A DNA stretch of 64,000 nt, from positions 17,474,216-17,538,215 of the forward strand of contig NC_063261.1 in NCBI RefSeq assembly GCF_019578655.1, read 5' to 3'. The DNA comes from Ricinus communis. Its lineage: Eukaryota; Streptophyta; Magnoliopsida; Malpighiales; Euphorbiaceae. Positions 1-11,265 of this stretch are shown piece after piece (the first letter of the stretch is position 1; each line of letters starts with the position of its first letter). The position numbers and the translations under genes are program-made. The notes below the pieces were generated by a model. The model saw only the letters and a list, made by a program, of their open reading frames with translations, was not told the DNA's origin and did no database searches.

Positions 1-511
1 GAACGTGAAGGAAATAGACGAAACCAAAGAATCTCTGCTAATGGGATCAAAGAGGATTAATCTTAACTACTATCCAAAATGTCCAAACCCTCAACTAACA
101 ATTGGGGTTGGGCGTCACTCGGATGTCTCCTCACTCACTTTTCTCCTCCAAGACGCAATCGGAGGGCTTTACGTGCGAGTGAACGAAGGAAAGGGAGAAG
201 AAGATGGATGGGTTCATGTGCCGCCAGTTGAAGGATCGCTAGTGATAAATGTGGGAGACGCATTACAAATACTGAGCAATGGACGATACAAGAGTGTGGA
301 GCATTGTGTGATTGCCAGCGGAAGTAAGAACAGAATTTCTATCCCAATTTTCGTTAATCCAAAGCCAAGTGATGTGATAGGTCCATTGCCTGAAATTCTT
401 GCAACCGGAGAGAAACCGAAATATAAGAACTTTCTCTACTCAGATTATGTCAAGCATTTCTTCAGGAAGGCTCATGATGGCAAGAAAACTGTTGCATTTG
501 CTGAGATATGA
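1..511 (+). CDS. F6'H1: Feruloyl-CoA 6'-hydroxylase copy A, 3' part (cut by window edge)
   Basis: This is the C-terminal part of exon 2 of a 2-oxoglutarate/Fe(II) dioxygenase. The reading frame is already open at base 2, so the rest of exon 2 and exon 1 lie left of the window. The HxD iron motif (GRHSD), the distal iron His (VEHC) and the 2OG-binding RxS (NRISI) are all present. The protein is nearly identical to the three complete copies on the opposite strand. Visible differences are Lys instead of Arg in YYPKCPNP and Ala instead of Glu in QDAIGG. Known for the family: F6'H ortho-hydroxylates feruloyl-CoA in the cytosol, and the product lactonises to scopoletin. Some members also use p-coumaroyl-CoA to give umbelliferone. 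The TGA stop is at 509-511. Whether the 5' part is intact cannot be seen. Confidence 0.9.
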   Translation, partial: NVKEIDETKESLLMGSKRINLNYYPKCPNPQLTIGVGRHSDVSSLTFLLQDAIGGLYVRVNEGKGEEDGWVHVPPVEGSLVINVGDALQILSNGRYKSVEHCVIASGSKNRISIPIFVNPKPSDVIGPLPEILATGEKPKYKNFLYSDYVKHFFRKAHDGKKTVAFAEI

Positions 512-725
512 TATATTATATTAGTTACTAGTAGTATATACATACATACCTGTTATTTGCTGTAATAACAGATCAAAGTTGAGTCTTCTTGATCAAATAA
601 ACCTCAAAGAGGACTAGGTCAAGGATGGTTTCTTTTGTTTAGTTTTTAGTTTCTGGCTTCAGGTTTGATTGAGCTTCATAATGTACTCTGAAAATCTATT
701 GTTTAATTCATCTTTTTCTTCTTTT
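512..725 (+). repeat. 3' flank of copy A, inverted partner of 3373-3568
   Basis: The 3' untranslated and flanking sequence of copy A matches, in reverse complement, the 3' flank of copy B with scattered substitutions and small indels. Shared blocks include the segment reading GAGCTTC.TAATGTACTCTG followed by AAAATCTATTGTTTAATTC. Together with the exons, copies A and B form a tail-to-tail inverted duplication with about 2.6 kb of unrelated spacer. Confidence 0.75.
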
Positions 726-735
726 GGTATTTCAT

Positions 736-3370
736 TTCTCTGTCCTTTGTTATTTTATGAATTTTTATTTTTTTCCTAAACAAAAAATTATATATAACTA
801 GAGCCGCAAACGAGCTGAGCTGCTCATAATCTGCTCGAAATTCAGTTCAATAAAAGCTCCTTTGATTTCGTTTGTCAAGATAAACGAGCTGAGCTCTGGT
901 TAATTCGTCTGAACTTGCAAGCTAGCCACGTTAAGAAGCTCGCAGCTTAGCTGGTTAACGACTATTTGATGCTTGTTGGATTGCCTGCCAGTTGTTTCAT
1001 GTTCTTACTTAATTTAGTCTCACTTGGCCGCATGTCTATCACTCGTATTCTTCAAGACTTGTTGCTGGAGTGTTACCTTTACTCGTTCTGGAATTCAAAG
1101 ATACAGGAGAAAGAAGGACTGGGTTAGTTACATATATTCCTTGCCTCTGTAGCTAGTTTGAGATTATCAGATTATCAGCATGACAATCTGAAGACCCAAA
1201 CATGCTTCTGAATCATGGTGGGCCTTTCCTTTTTGTTGGAGACTAGCTCCAATTAGGAAAGGAGAAGACAGTATTGATATCATTCCATAAAATTAGTTCA
1301 GCTTTCAGTGTCGGTGTAGACTGATTGATCCAGATCAGGCATCCTTGGGATAATTACAACTCAAGTATATTAAGTGTTTTCTAGGGGATAAGACGAAAAA
1401 GAAAACTCAAACTCAAACTCATGTATTTATATATTTATATTTATTCTTTAAATTTATTAATTATTTTTATTTTTATAGAACAATAAAAATATCAAAAAAT
1501 TTAAAATATTTTAGTGGTGCGAGTAAGATTTTATTTTTTAAAAGTTTTAAATTATTAGAGACTGTTTTATATTATTTGTATTGTGACATGCTATTAATTG
1601 AAAATCTTATTTTGAAAATTCTACGTCAATTTAAATGCAAGTTTATTTATGAAATTTGTTGTATTCTAATTTTCTATTGTTAATGTTATTTTTTAATTTA
1701 CTGCTGTAGAATTTGATGAATATATATATATATATATATATATTTGAGATGTTAAATTTTTTTGACATGCATATCTAATTTTTGACATATAGAATTTTTA
1801 TTTTGATATGTGTACATATTTTTGACATATGAGATTCAAATTTATATGCAATTTTATAATTTTTCTATTAATTTATTGATTTATAAGTTATATTCCTAAT
1901 TAAAACTAAATACAAATACTATAATACTTAAATGACATTTAGAGATGTCTCATGTCTTTCTATCTTTAAATCTACTAAAAGTGCAGTAACTATTAATTAT
2001 AAAACTAGTGCAATTGGTCTAAATATTAGACTTAAGAAATTTATAATTTTTTATAATATTAAATTTATTTTTATTTATAACTAACTCAAATTGAAATCAT
2101 ATATATGGATAATTTTATATTCAATATCACTGTAGATATATTTTACTCTAAAATGTCTGTTCAGTGATTCGCAATCTTTAGTCACTTTGCTGAGGCACTT
2201 TTAAGTTTCATCTCCTAATTTTCTATGAATTTTGGTTTTGTTCGTGCATTTTGAGGTTATGAAATTACTTTTTCTTTCCTTGATTCGAAAGGTTATGAAG
2301 TTATTGTATTATCAATGAAAATACATTATTTTTTAAATAAAATTAGATGACAGTCCCTTTCTATTACCGAATTATTCTAAGTGTATTACGGTGTTATATA
2401 AATTTATAAATAATTTATTAATATAATTAAATATTATATTAGTTAATTATATATAGTATTTAGTTATTAATTAATTAAATATATAATTTTTATTTATTAA
2501 AAATTTATATCTATTTTAAAATTTAATCAATATTACTTGATAATTATAAAATTCATCTATATAATTTTAACTTAGATAAATAATTAGAGATTACATATAA
2601 ATTCATATCTTAGTAAAAAAAGTATAAAATAAATAAAATATTTAAACTAATATCGATAAGCTATAATAAAAGGGTTTATGGTACTAATCTTCATGCGTGC
2701 ATGCACCTAACTATTAATGCCAATAACCAAACAATTAACAAAAATTACAGTGGCTGCTGAAGTCAATTATGCCCGCTTAGCAAAAAGTTATGCTCGTTTA
2801 CTAGATTTATGCAAAAATAAATAAATTAATAATTATAACAATTAATGTAAAGGTTCCTTTAGGTAAATAGTATTATAATAATTAATTAAATGTTAATTGA
2901 TAAAAATTAAAGTCATATAGTATCTCAGAAATATTTTGACTTATTACATCCATCACTACTCATGCGAGAAGTCAACAGTAAATTAATAAATCAGTCATCT
3001 GCAATGCCCTGTAATTAGTTTAGGTTAATTGATCTCATCATTAAGATTAAAGTGACACTTAATTAAGGACATTCATGTATATATATATATATATATATAT
3101 GGGCTAAGGAATTACCAGGAACTTTCTCAGGAGAGGCATAGGAAGTCAAGACTGTGCAAGTGGTCCATAAATTGGACATCTTTCAAGTATTTTGTTCCAC
3201 TTTTGTTTGACCGTGTCTGTGGATATGTCTTATAAATCATATTTCTTCATATCATATGAGTTGATTTGTCAATACATATATTTTACATGTTTTTGGTTCG
3301 TAGCAAGAGAATAAAATCTTTATAGAAAAAAAAATTAGAAAAAAAGAAAGAAAAAAGAAGTGAATTCTCA
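736..3370. other. AT-rich spacer inside the A/B inverted duplication
   Basis: No coding region can be supported here. The 5' part carries a GC-richer stretch with a 14-bp motif, AAACGAGCTGAGCT, at 808-821 and again at 882-895. This is the kind of GAGCTC-rich sequence seen in dispersed plant repeats. The rest is very AT-rich with TA microsatellites near 1722-1743 and 3077-3101. Confidence 0.6.
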
Positions 3371-3372
3371 AA

Positions 3373-3568
3373 AGAAAGAAAAAGATGAATTAAACAATAG
3401 ATTTTCAGAGTACATTACGAAGCTCAATCAAATCTCAAACCAAAAACTAAAAGTTAAACAAAAGAAACCGTTCTTGACCTTGTCCACTTGTATTTGGTAA
3501 AGAATAATCAATTTTGACTGTTATAACAGTAAAAGTGATGTATGTATGTATGTAACTAATATATGTCA
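3373..3568 (-). repeat. 3' flank of copy B, inverted partner of 512-725
   Basis: This is the reverse complement of the region downstream of copy A, and it extends the exon homology beyond the stop codon. The duplication was therefore of genomic DNA, not of a spliced message. Confidence 0.75.
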
Positions 3569-4771
3569 TCATATCTCAGCAAATGCAACAGTCTTCTTGC
3601 CATCATGAGCCTTCCTGAAGAAATGCTTGACATAATCTGAGTAGAGAAAGTTCTTATATTTCGGTTTCTCTCCGGTTGCAAGAATTTCAGGCAATGGACC
3701 TATCACATCACTTGGCTTTGGATTAACGAAAATTGGGATAGAAATCCTGTTCTTACTTCCGCTGGCAATCACACAATGCTCCACACTCTTGTATCGTCCA
3801 TTGCTCAGTATTTGTAATGCGTCTCCCACATTTATCACTAGCGATCCTTCAACTGGCGGCACATGAACCCATCCATCTTCTTCTCCCTTTCCTTCGTTCA
3901 CTCGCACGTAAAGCCCTCCGATTTCGTCTTGGAGGAGAAATGTGAGTGAGGAGACATCCGAGTGACGCCCAACCCCAAGTGTTAGTTGAGGGTTTGGACA
4001 TCTTGGGTAGTAGTTAAGATTAATCCTCTTTGATCCCATTAGCAGAGATTCTTTAGTTTCGTCTATTTCCTTCACGTTCAATCTCTCCATTAGTGCTGTC
4101 ATTAGCTTTCTGCAAAGAACTTCGGATCTCTTCATGTATTCCAGGCATTCATCCCTATAAGAAAGAAAGAACTGTTAGTCATAGAACCAAAAGGGCATCT
4201 TCAGCACACGAAACTGTTATTGATAGAATTATGTTTAAATCGAAATTGAGTCTAGTAATTGTTATTACTTGCAAGCAGAAGGCCACAATGCAGAAGCCTC
4301 ATCCTCGGAGACATAAAAGAGACTAAGATAATCCTTCCATTCAAGAGCTTTCTCTGCATCAGGACTGAAGCTGGTGCCAAATCGAACATTGTTGGTAGAA
4401 GAATGCTCCTTGGAGAATTTCCTCTTCTCCTCTGCTGGTAACCCAAAGAAACGATGAGTTGCATCCTTAACACCATCAAGAACTTCTACAGGAACATCAT
4501 GATTAACAAGCTGAAAGAACCCAAACTTCTCCGCAGCATCACAGATTGATTCTGCAATTTCTGGGTCACTATCAAAGTTAGACATATCAATAACAGGTAT
4601 GGAATCTTGTGGGATGATATTGATCAAAGCTTCTTGAGGCTGGATATATTGTCTAGGAAGGCTTTTTAGGCCTAAATTAGAAAGACCCTTTACTCCATTT
4701 CCTTTGTTTATGACAAAATCATTCAGATCAAAGGAGGAAACGGGGGTCGGTTCTGCAAGTGTTGGAGCCAT
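3569..4771 (-). CDS. F6'H1: Feruloyl-CoA 6'-hydroxylase copy B (2-oxoglutarate dioxygenase)
   Basis: A two-exon gene encoding 362 aa: exon 1 is 4269-4771, a 114-bp GT-AG intron is 4155-4268, and exon 2 is 3569-4154. The N-terminal DIOX_N region covers about residues 55-165. The double-stranded beta-helix follows, with iron ligands H232, D234 and H294 and the 2OG ligands R304/S306. Length matches the F6'H family (about 360 aa). The start MAPTLAE at 4771 is chosen because it aligns with copies C and D. An in-frame ATG 18 bp upstream (4789) is specific to B. Known role: ortho-hydroxylation of feruloyl-CoA in scopoletin synthesis, a root-exuded or defence coumarin. Odd point: residue 92 is Asp where C and D have Gly in the conserved VNHGVP motif, so B may be less active. 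Exon 2 is almost identical to the other copies. Confidence 0.93.
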
Positions 4772-4889
4772 TACTTGAGAGCTATGCAAGTGTAAGAAGC
4801 AAGAACTGGTCTTGAAAGTAGAAAGTTTGTTTAATTGGAAGAGAGTGGAGAAATATCAGATGTGGTGGCATCAACTAATTATCCAATGC

Positions 4890-4897
4890 TATTTATA
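4890..4897 (-). promoter_or_regulatory. TATA box of F6'H copy B
   Basis: TATAAATA on the minus strand, about 120 bp upstream of the chosen ATG. This gives a 5' UTR of roughly 85-95 nt. The same octamer stands upstream of copies C and D. Confidence 0.65.
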
Positions 4898-6029
4898 GGC
4901 TCATTCTCTCGGATTAAAAAACACATATAAATACCTTTACCAACTGCTTTTCTTTTTTATTTATTAATCTGATTAAAAGAAATTCTCACCAACCCAATAC
5001 CATCGTTGCCAGTTTCGTGCCTTCTTCAACCCTGTTTCAGACGACAATGGTTGACTAGTCTTAGGCTACATATATGCTGAATCCAATTTAAAATATTGAG
5101 GTAGTTTTTTTACTAATTGATAATTGAGTTTATTGTGCAATTTTTTTTTTATTTAAAAGTTAAATTTGAAAGTCAATGAGCTAAATCTCATTGGTACTCT
5201 TTTCTTCTTTATAGTGAAATACAATTGAACTCTCCAAATCAACACCATAATAACAAATAACTTGTGATATTTTATAAAATTATATGAACCCAATTTAGTT
5301 TTATAGGCATAATTTTATATTTCAGTTATAAATATTAAAATAATAATGAATAAATCACTTCTATTAGAAAATCATTTATCAAACTGTTCGGATCTTAAAC
5401 TGTATACTTGATGAGAGTATCTTTGTAAGCTATAATATGAACAGGAGTTGATAAATTAAAAAGAGAAATATATGAGTGAATGATTGCTGATTTAATATTC
5501 TTGCATTTATTTACTTTTTATTGAAAATGAAACTTATCATTTTTATTGACGCGCAATTATTAAATATATGAAAATAAAATTGTATGATAAAAACTTGCTA
5601 ACAATTTAGATATATATATAATTCTTTATAAATTTATTATATATAATTTAATTAAAATAATAACAACAGTCATATAATATATAAAATTTTTGAATAAATA
5701 ATTTAATATATTACCACAATACTAATTTAATAAAAAAAATTGTGCTACGATATTTCTCAATATGCTATAACTATGTCTTACAATGTCTGTCTATGCTAAT
5801 TTTTGTTATTGTTTTTTTTTTTAATAAAGGGATAAAAGAATTTAGAAAACTTTACTGAAATTAAAAAAAAAATTATATATATATATATATACATACCTCA
5901 ATATATGAGTGCAAAATCCTACAGACATGAATATCTTAATTTTGATTAAATTGTCCTTACAACTTGCATTCTTACAAATATTTTTTTCTTGTTTTTCTAA
6001 GGACTCTTAAATAAAGTGAAAAAGAAAAA

Positions 6030-6980
6030 TCAATCAAATTCATCAGCATAGATCAATCATTTTTGTCAAAGAAAATATTAACATGTTTCTTTTGATTTGA
6101 TGCCGGTAATATAAATCACACAAAAAAAAAAAAAAAAAAAAAAAAACAGAATTGACTAAGCCTCTATTTAAATGCTAAATTTCTTTGACTGAATTGCTTT
6201 CAAGTACTCAACTTGAACTTTTAAGCACGCCACACCAATTCCTCATCATTGACTATCAACTTCTGAAACAATAACACTGAATTACTCTCTGAGTTAATTA
6301 ATTTTACGAACAATTTTTACTGTTTTATCTTTCAACTTTAAATAAAAATGATCAACTTGAAATAATAAATTATTGTCCCTCATGGTTCAATTGTGTTTTC
6401 TTTTTTTTCAGAAAACCTATTCTTTTGGCAACTAGTGGTAGTAATTCTGTCGAGCGAAATTATACGGACTTTATTCTACTGCAGAATATTCGTAGAATCA
6501 TAGTTAGTTTGAAATGGATTTTCTAAGTTCACAGTATTGATGTCGAAGTTAGAAGAGAGACCCAATCAAAGCGAGACTTTGGATGCTCATAAAGAAATTT
6601 CTTCATGCTTCCACCCTTAGTGTTTTTAAAGAAAACAATTAGGTGGGTAAGAATTATATGTTTGTTTGAACTATAGAATTCTAAAGAGATGACAAGTTTT
6701 GTTAGTTGTGAATGAACTTGAAACTTTCAAATACTTTATATAGTCTATGGTGTATCCAAATTGAAATTGAAAAAGGAAATTACCTAACTTTTATTCCTTC
6801 TCTCTGGTGATCATTAATTTGTATCTCCAATAAAAATACTCAAGAATAAATTGTCAAAATAAATATTCAAAAGATCATATGTATTGTATTATATTATATT
6901 GACCACTTGCATGTGGCGACTTATATACAATAGCATCTACTAAAGGCAGCAATTTCTAAAACCCTTCGTAATTAATTAGT
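6030..6980. repeat. Segmental duplicate, first copy (partner 12420-13130)
   Basis: Matching blocks occur in the same order as at 12420-13130, for example a block around GATGCCGG, one around GAATTGACTAA.CC, one around TTTAAGCACGC, and a longer block at 6690-6800 including TGTATCCAAATTGAAATTGA. Offsets vary from about 6.4 to 6.2 kb because of indels. They then lock at 5,803 bp through the genes. This is the 3' flank carried along when copies C and D were duplicated. Confidence 0.65.
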
Positions 6981-7399
6981 TAATTAAAAAATGGTAATGA
7001 TTGTAAATAAATTAGCTAAAGAACAACTGATAAGTACTGAATATGATAAAATATTCTGAAACTTAATTTACTTTCTCATAAAATCATTTAAAACATATTA
7101 AAGATATTGGCATTATAAAGAGAAGAAGAAGAAGAAGGGAACAGCATGATATCTAATTATAATATTTGACAAAAATAAATCATCATTTAAGTCCCTAAAC
7201 TCTACATCTGAGATGATACATTGTTCATGCCAGTAGTCTCCTTTTTCTCCCTCTAAATGTCAAATTGTAAAATTGTCTTCTATCATTTTAAGAATGTGTT
7301 TATCGTGCATGCAGATTTTATTAATTTTTTTTTAGAATTTGATAGATTGATATTTGTATATATATATATTTAGATTAATGGATGAAGTTTAAATAAATT

Positions 7400-7725
7400 T
7401 TTTTATAAAATTCATAAATTTAACTTAAATTTATTGTTTGGTAAATAAAAAAATGGTCTATATCTATAGATTTTGATCCTCTAAAATTTCTTATTTTTAA
7501 GGATTTTAATTTTGTACGTAGGAGGTGAGAAAATTCAAAATCTATCATTTTAAAAGAATGATAAATTGTTTTAATATTTTTTTCTATAATAATATTGTTC
7601 CTAATAAATTTATTTTATCCTAAAATTATCATTAATTTTAAATAAAAATTTATTATTTTTATGTTTAATCCAAACAATAAAATTTTAAAAATTTAAAGAT
7701 TTTAAATCCATAAATTCATGGATTT
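7400..7725. mobile_element. MITE-like element with terminal inverted repeats
   Basis: A perfect 12-bp inverted pair, TTTATTGTTTGG at 7430-7441 and CCAAACAATAAA at 7670-7681, sits inside longer imperfect inverted AT-rich arms. These include AAATTCATAAATTT on the left against AAATCCATAAATTC on the right. There is no coding capacity. The length (about 250-330 bp) and structure fit a miniature inverted-repeat element. The superfamily and target-site duplication are not resolved. Confidence 0.45.
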
Positions 7726-8090
7726 CAAAATCTCTTCACCCAAAAGATACCTTAGTAATTTTTGTCATTCAAAAATTGTCATTTTTGTATACACCAAGCC
7801 TTTAACTAATATAATTAACCATGCATGTGTCTTTCAGTTTCTTAATTTCGTTTCTTGCTTCTCTAGATTTTTGCTTTCTTGGCGACTAGACATTTCTCTT
7901 ACAAAGCCAGACGGCTAGATTCTTTGACAGGGAGGAAAAATGAACATACAATGAAATTTCATTTAAAAAAAAAAACAACTCAAATGAAAATTGAATGCTA
8001 GATAAGTTTCTTGATTTATTCAATTAAATGAAGAAATTTGTTATTACAGCATTAATATATTGACATATGCTTATAGGGATTTTATTATTA

Positions 8091-9293
8091 TCATATCTCA
8101 GCAAATGCAACAGTCTTCTTGCCATCATGAGCCTTCCTGAAGAAATGCTTGACATAATCTGAGTAGAGAAAGTTCTTATATTTCGGTTTCTCTCCGGTTG
8201 CAAGAATTTCAGGCAATGGACCTATCACATCACTTGGCTTTGGATTAACGAAAATTGGGATAGAAATCCTGTTCTTACTTCCGCTGGCAATCACACAATG
8301 CTCCACACTCTTGTATCGTCCATTGCTCAGTATTTGTAATGCGTCTCCCACATTTATCACTAGCGATCCTTCAACTGGCGGCACATGAACCCATCCATCT
8401 TCTTCTCCCTTTCCTTCGTTCACTCGCACGTAAAGCCCTCCGATTTCGTCTTGGAGGAGAAATGTGAGTGAGGAGACATCCGAGTGACGCCCAACCCCAA
8501 TTGTTAGTTGAGGGTTTGGACATCTTGGGTAGTAGTTAAGATTAATCCTCTTTGATCCCATTAGCAGAGATTCTTTAGTTTCGTCTATTTCCTTCACGTT
8601 CAATCTCTCCATCAGTGATGTCATTAGCTTTCTGCAAAGAACTTCGGATCTCTTAATGTATTCCAGGCATTCATCCCTATAAGAAAGAAAGAACTGTAAG
8701 TCATAGAACCAAAATGGCATCTTCAGCACACGAAACTGTTATTGATAGAGTTATATTTAAAGCAAAGTTGAGTCTAGTAATTTTTATTACTTGCAAGCAG
8801 AAGGCCACAATGCAGAAGCCTCATCCTCGGAGACATAAAAGAGACTAAGATAATCCTTCCATTCAAGAGCTTTCTCTGAATCAGGACTGAAGCTGGTGCC
8901 AAATCGAACATTGTTGGTAGAAGAAAGCTCCTTGGAGAATTTCCTCTTCTCCTCTGCTGGTAACCCAAAGAAACGATGAGTTGCATCCTTAACACCATCA
9001 AGAACCTCGAGAGGAACACCGTGATTAACAAGCTGAAAGAAACCAAACTGCTCAGCAGCATCACAGATTGATTCTGCAATTTTTGGGTCATTATCAAAGT
9101 TAGACATATCAATAACAGGTATGGAATCTTGCGGGATGATGTTGATCAAAGCCTCTTGGGGTTGGATATATTGTCGAGGAAGGCTTTTTAGGCCTAAATC
9201 AGAAAGACCCTTTACTCCATTTCCTTTGTTTATGACAAAATCATTCAGATCAAAGGAGGAATGAGGGGCTGATTCTGCAAGTGTTGGAGCCAT
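8091..9293 (-). CDS. F6'H1: Feruloyl-CoA 6'-hydroxylase copy C (2-oxoglutarate dioxygenase)
   Basis: A two-exon gene encoding 362 aa: exon 1 is 8791-9293, intron 8677-8790 (114 bp), exon 2 8091-8676. All catalytic residues are intact (HxD at 232/234, H294, R304/S306), and the conserved VNHGVP motif is present with Gly92. The N-terminal 13 residues are the most variable part relative to B and D ([12 protein letters not shown] here). The DIOX_N and 2OG-FeII_Oxy domains are complete. Inferred role is the same as for the other copies: feruloyl-CoA ortho-hydroxylation on the way to scopoletin. The gene is co-oriented with B and D. The distance to D is exactly 5,803 bp at both start and stop, so these two copies differ by no net indel from ATG to stop, including the intron. 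No defect is seen, so this is one of the best candidates for a working gene. Confidence 0.94.
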
Positions 9294-9368
9294 TGATTAA
9301 TTTCTTGGGATGTATTATAGGGTGGAGAAAATGGCTTCGTTAGAAGAGAGTGGAAAGGATTGAGGTTA

Positions 9369-9376
9369 TATTTATA
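9369..9376 (-). promoter_or_regulatory. TATA box of F6'H copy C
   Basis: TATAAATA on the minus strand, about 76 bp upstream of the ATG. Confidence 0.6.
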
Positions 9377-9379
9377 TGC

Positions 9380-11100
9380 AGGAGTCATAGGTTATATAAG
9401 GAGTTATGCGACTGCTTTTTTCTTTTTTAATTATTTCTTAGCTATGGTCCTTTTCAAATTGATAATTTTTCCTCACCACCTACAGGTTCTTGTTCATTTA
9501 TTTGATGCTTGACCACCTCTACCACCAACTCAACTCAATTTGACTCAATATAATTCAATTATAGTTTAATTCTGAGTTAATTTAGTGGTTTATATAAAAC
9601 AAATTTCATACTGTGACTCAAATTTATATCAGGTGGCAATAGTCTAACCTTTGTCTTTAAGTAACAACTCAAAATTTTTCAGAAGTTCATTAATGTATGA
9701 TATGATCAGGATAATTACTGTTGTTAAGCTTTTCTTAGTCTAATATCATTATGTTGGCCCCAAAAATTAAATATCATTAATGGTCAGAGAGATACGGCTA
9801 CTAGTTTCTTAGTTAAATATCAATATGGCTGCTCCAAAAGTTAATCACAAATCCTCAAAGATTAAGCTCATGATTCACACTTCTTCACCAAACATAGTCC
9901 CTTTTTCATAGGTTGAGCACGCCGCAATGAGATTTCAAACTACATCACAAACTCCAAAAACTATTTCGATTTAATAATTGTTTTTATTTTTTTAATTAGA
10001 AAATATTCCTCTATAACATTTGAGTTAAATTTCATCTGTAAATTTATTTTTATTTGATTTTACTTATATGATATGATATTGACATAGATTTCATTCTAAG
10101 GTGTGGCATTAATATTCTCTTAATCTAAAATTCTTACATAATAAAAAGAAGTTTAATAAACCTTTTATTAGATGGCAAAGTATATATTGATTTATTAAAT
10201 CAATTAATTAACATATTACTATTATGATTACTATATTCAGTTAGGAAAATAGTACATTGAAGTGATATTAAATACATGTTAAACTATGAAGATGATGACA
10301 AAATTAAATAATCAATTAAGTACAAGCTTAATTTTATTCAAATAATTAAATTAAAATATTTTATTTGAAAATAAAATAACAGGTTCAAGTTTATTGTCTT
10401 GGGTATATTATTATTACAAGTAAAAAAGAATTGTACCTATTCTATATTGCGTTTATTTGATAATTTTACATTAGGGGTACACGATGTCGTCTAATTTACC
10501 TTTTTTTTTTTTTTTTGTTAAACTTGTAATTTATGGAGAATAAAAAGATAAAAAGATGAGCAATTTTAAATTGCATAATATTTTCAAAACTAAAAAGAAA
10601 CTTTTTTTATTAAATATTAATAGTTCTCATTTATTTAAATATTTATTTTATCAGCCTATTTATGAAAATCTAATTTAATATGTTAATAATTGTATAATCT
10701 TTAAATTTTATTTACTGATAATATAAGAGTTTTTATAAAATAAATAAAAAATTTATTTAATATATAATTTTTTAGTATATATCTTAATTTTTATAATTAA
10801 TTTTATCATAATTTTTTCCTTAAAAAAGAATCTAAGTTAAAACAAAGTGAAAACGTTGTCTCCACACATATGGGCTGAATCTCCCACAGCATCACCACAA
10901 GATCATACTTGTTTCACAATCTTTGTGAACGATGGATATAATAGCCCATCATATGAATTTAACAATTAATTACATTAATATTTTTCTAAAATTTATGTGA
11001 TATTCATATTATTTTATAAATATTTAATTAATTATAATATTATTATTTATATAATAACTCATTATCATTGATATAAATATACTTGTAGAAAATTATTCTT
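9380..11100. other. AT-rich intergenic region upstream of copy C
   Basis: The first few hundred bases are the copy C promoter region. The rest is AT-rich DNA with a T-run at 10501-10517. No coding region can be supported. Confidence 0.6.
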
Positions 11101-11101
11101 G

Positions 11102-11265
11102 AATGTCAGCAAAATGCAAGAGTCTTCTTGTCGTCATGAGCCTTCCTGAAGAGATGCTTGGCATAATCTGCGTAGACGAAGTTCTCAGTTGCATCAATTT
11201 CAGGCAATGGACCGATCACATCACTTGGCTTTGGATTAACCAAAATTGGAACAAAAATAAGAGGA
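11102..11265 (-). pseudogene. F6'H relic: 3' end of exon 2 only
   Basis: On the minus strand this matches the last part of F6'H exon 2, with blocks equivalent to the segments encoding [14 protein letters not shown], the [11 protein letters not shown] region and the C-terminus. A deletion of roughly 21-24 bp removes the region encoding GEKPKYKN. The stop-codon region is altered, and homology stops near 11262 at the segment encoding PIFVNP. Nothing of exon 1 or the catalytic HxD survives. An open frame of 95 codons on the plus strand here is only the antisense of this relic. It shows that the array once held at least five copies. Confidence 0.8.

Larger units (their letters stand above)
4900..8090. 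other. Intergenic region between F6'H copies B and C
   Basis: No gene seen. It is AT-rich and includes a poly-A run of about 26 at 6121-6146, a TA microsatellite near 5873-5892 and a MITE-like element near 7.4-7.7 kb. From about 6030 to 7000 it shows patchy homology to 12420-13130, the equivalent 3' flank of copy D. Confidence 0.6.

Noticed and set aside
4772..4789. Upstream in-frame ATG of F6'H copy B adding MHSSQV
   Set aside because: The other two complete copies start at MAPTLA and lack this extension, so the downstream ATG is preferred.
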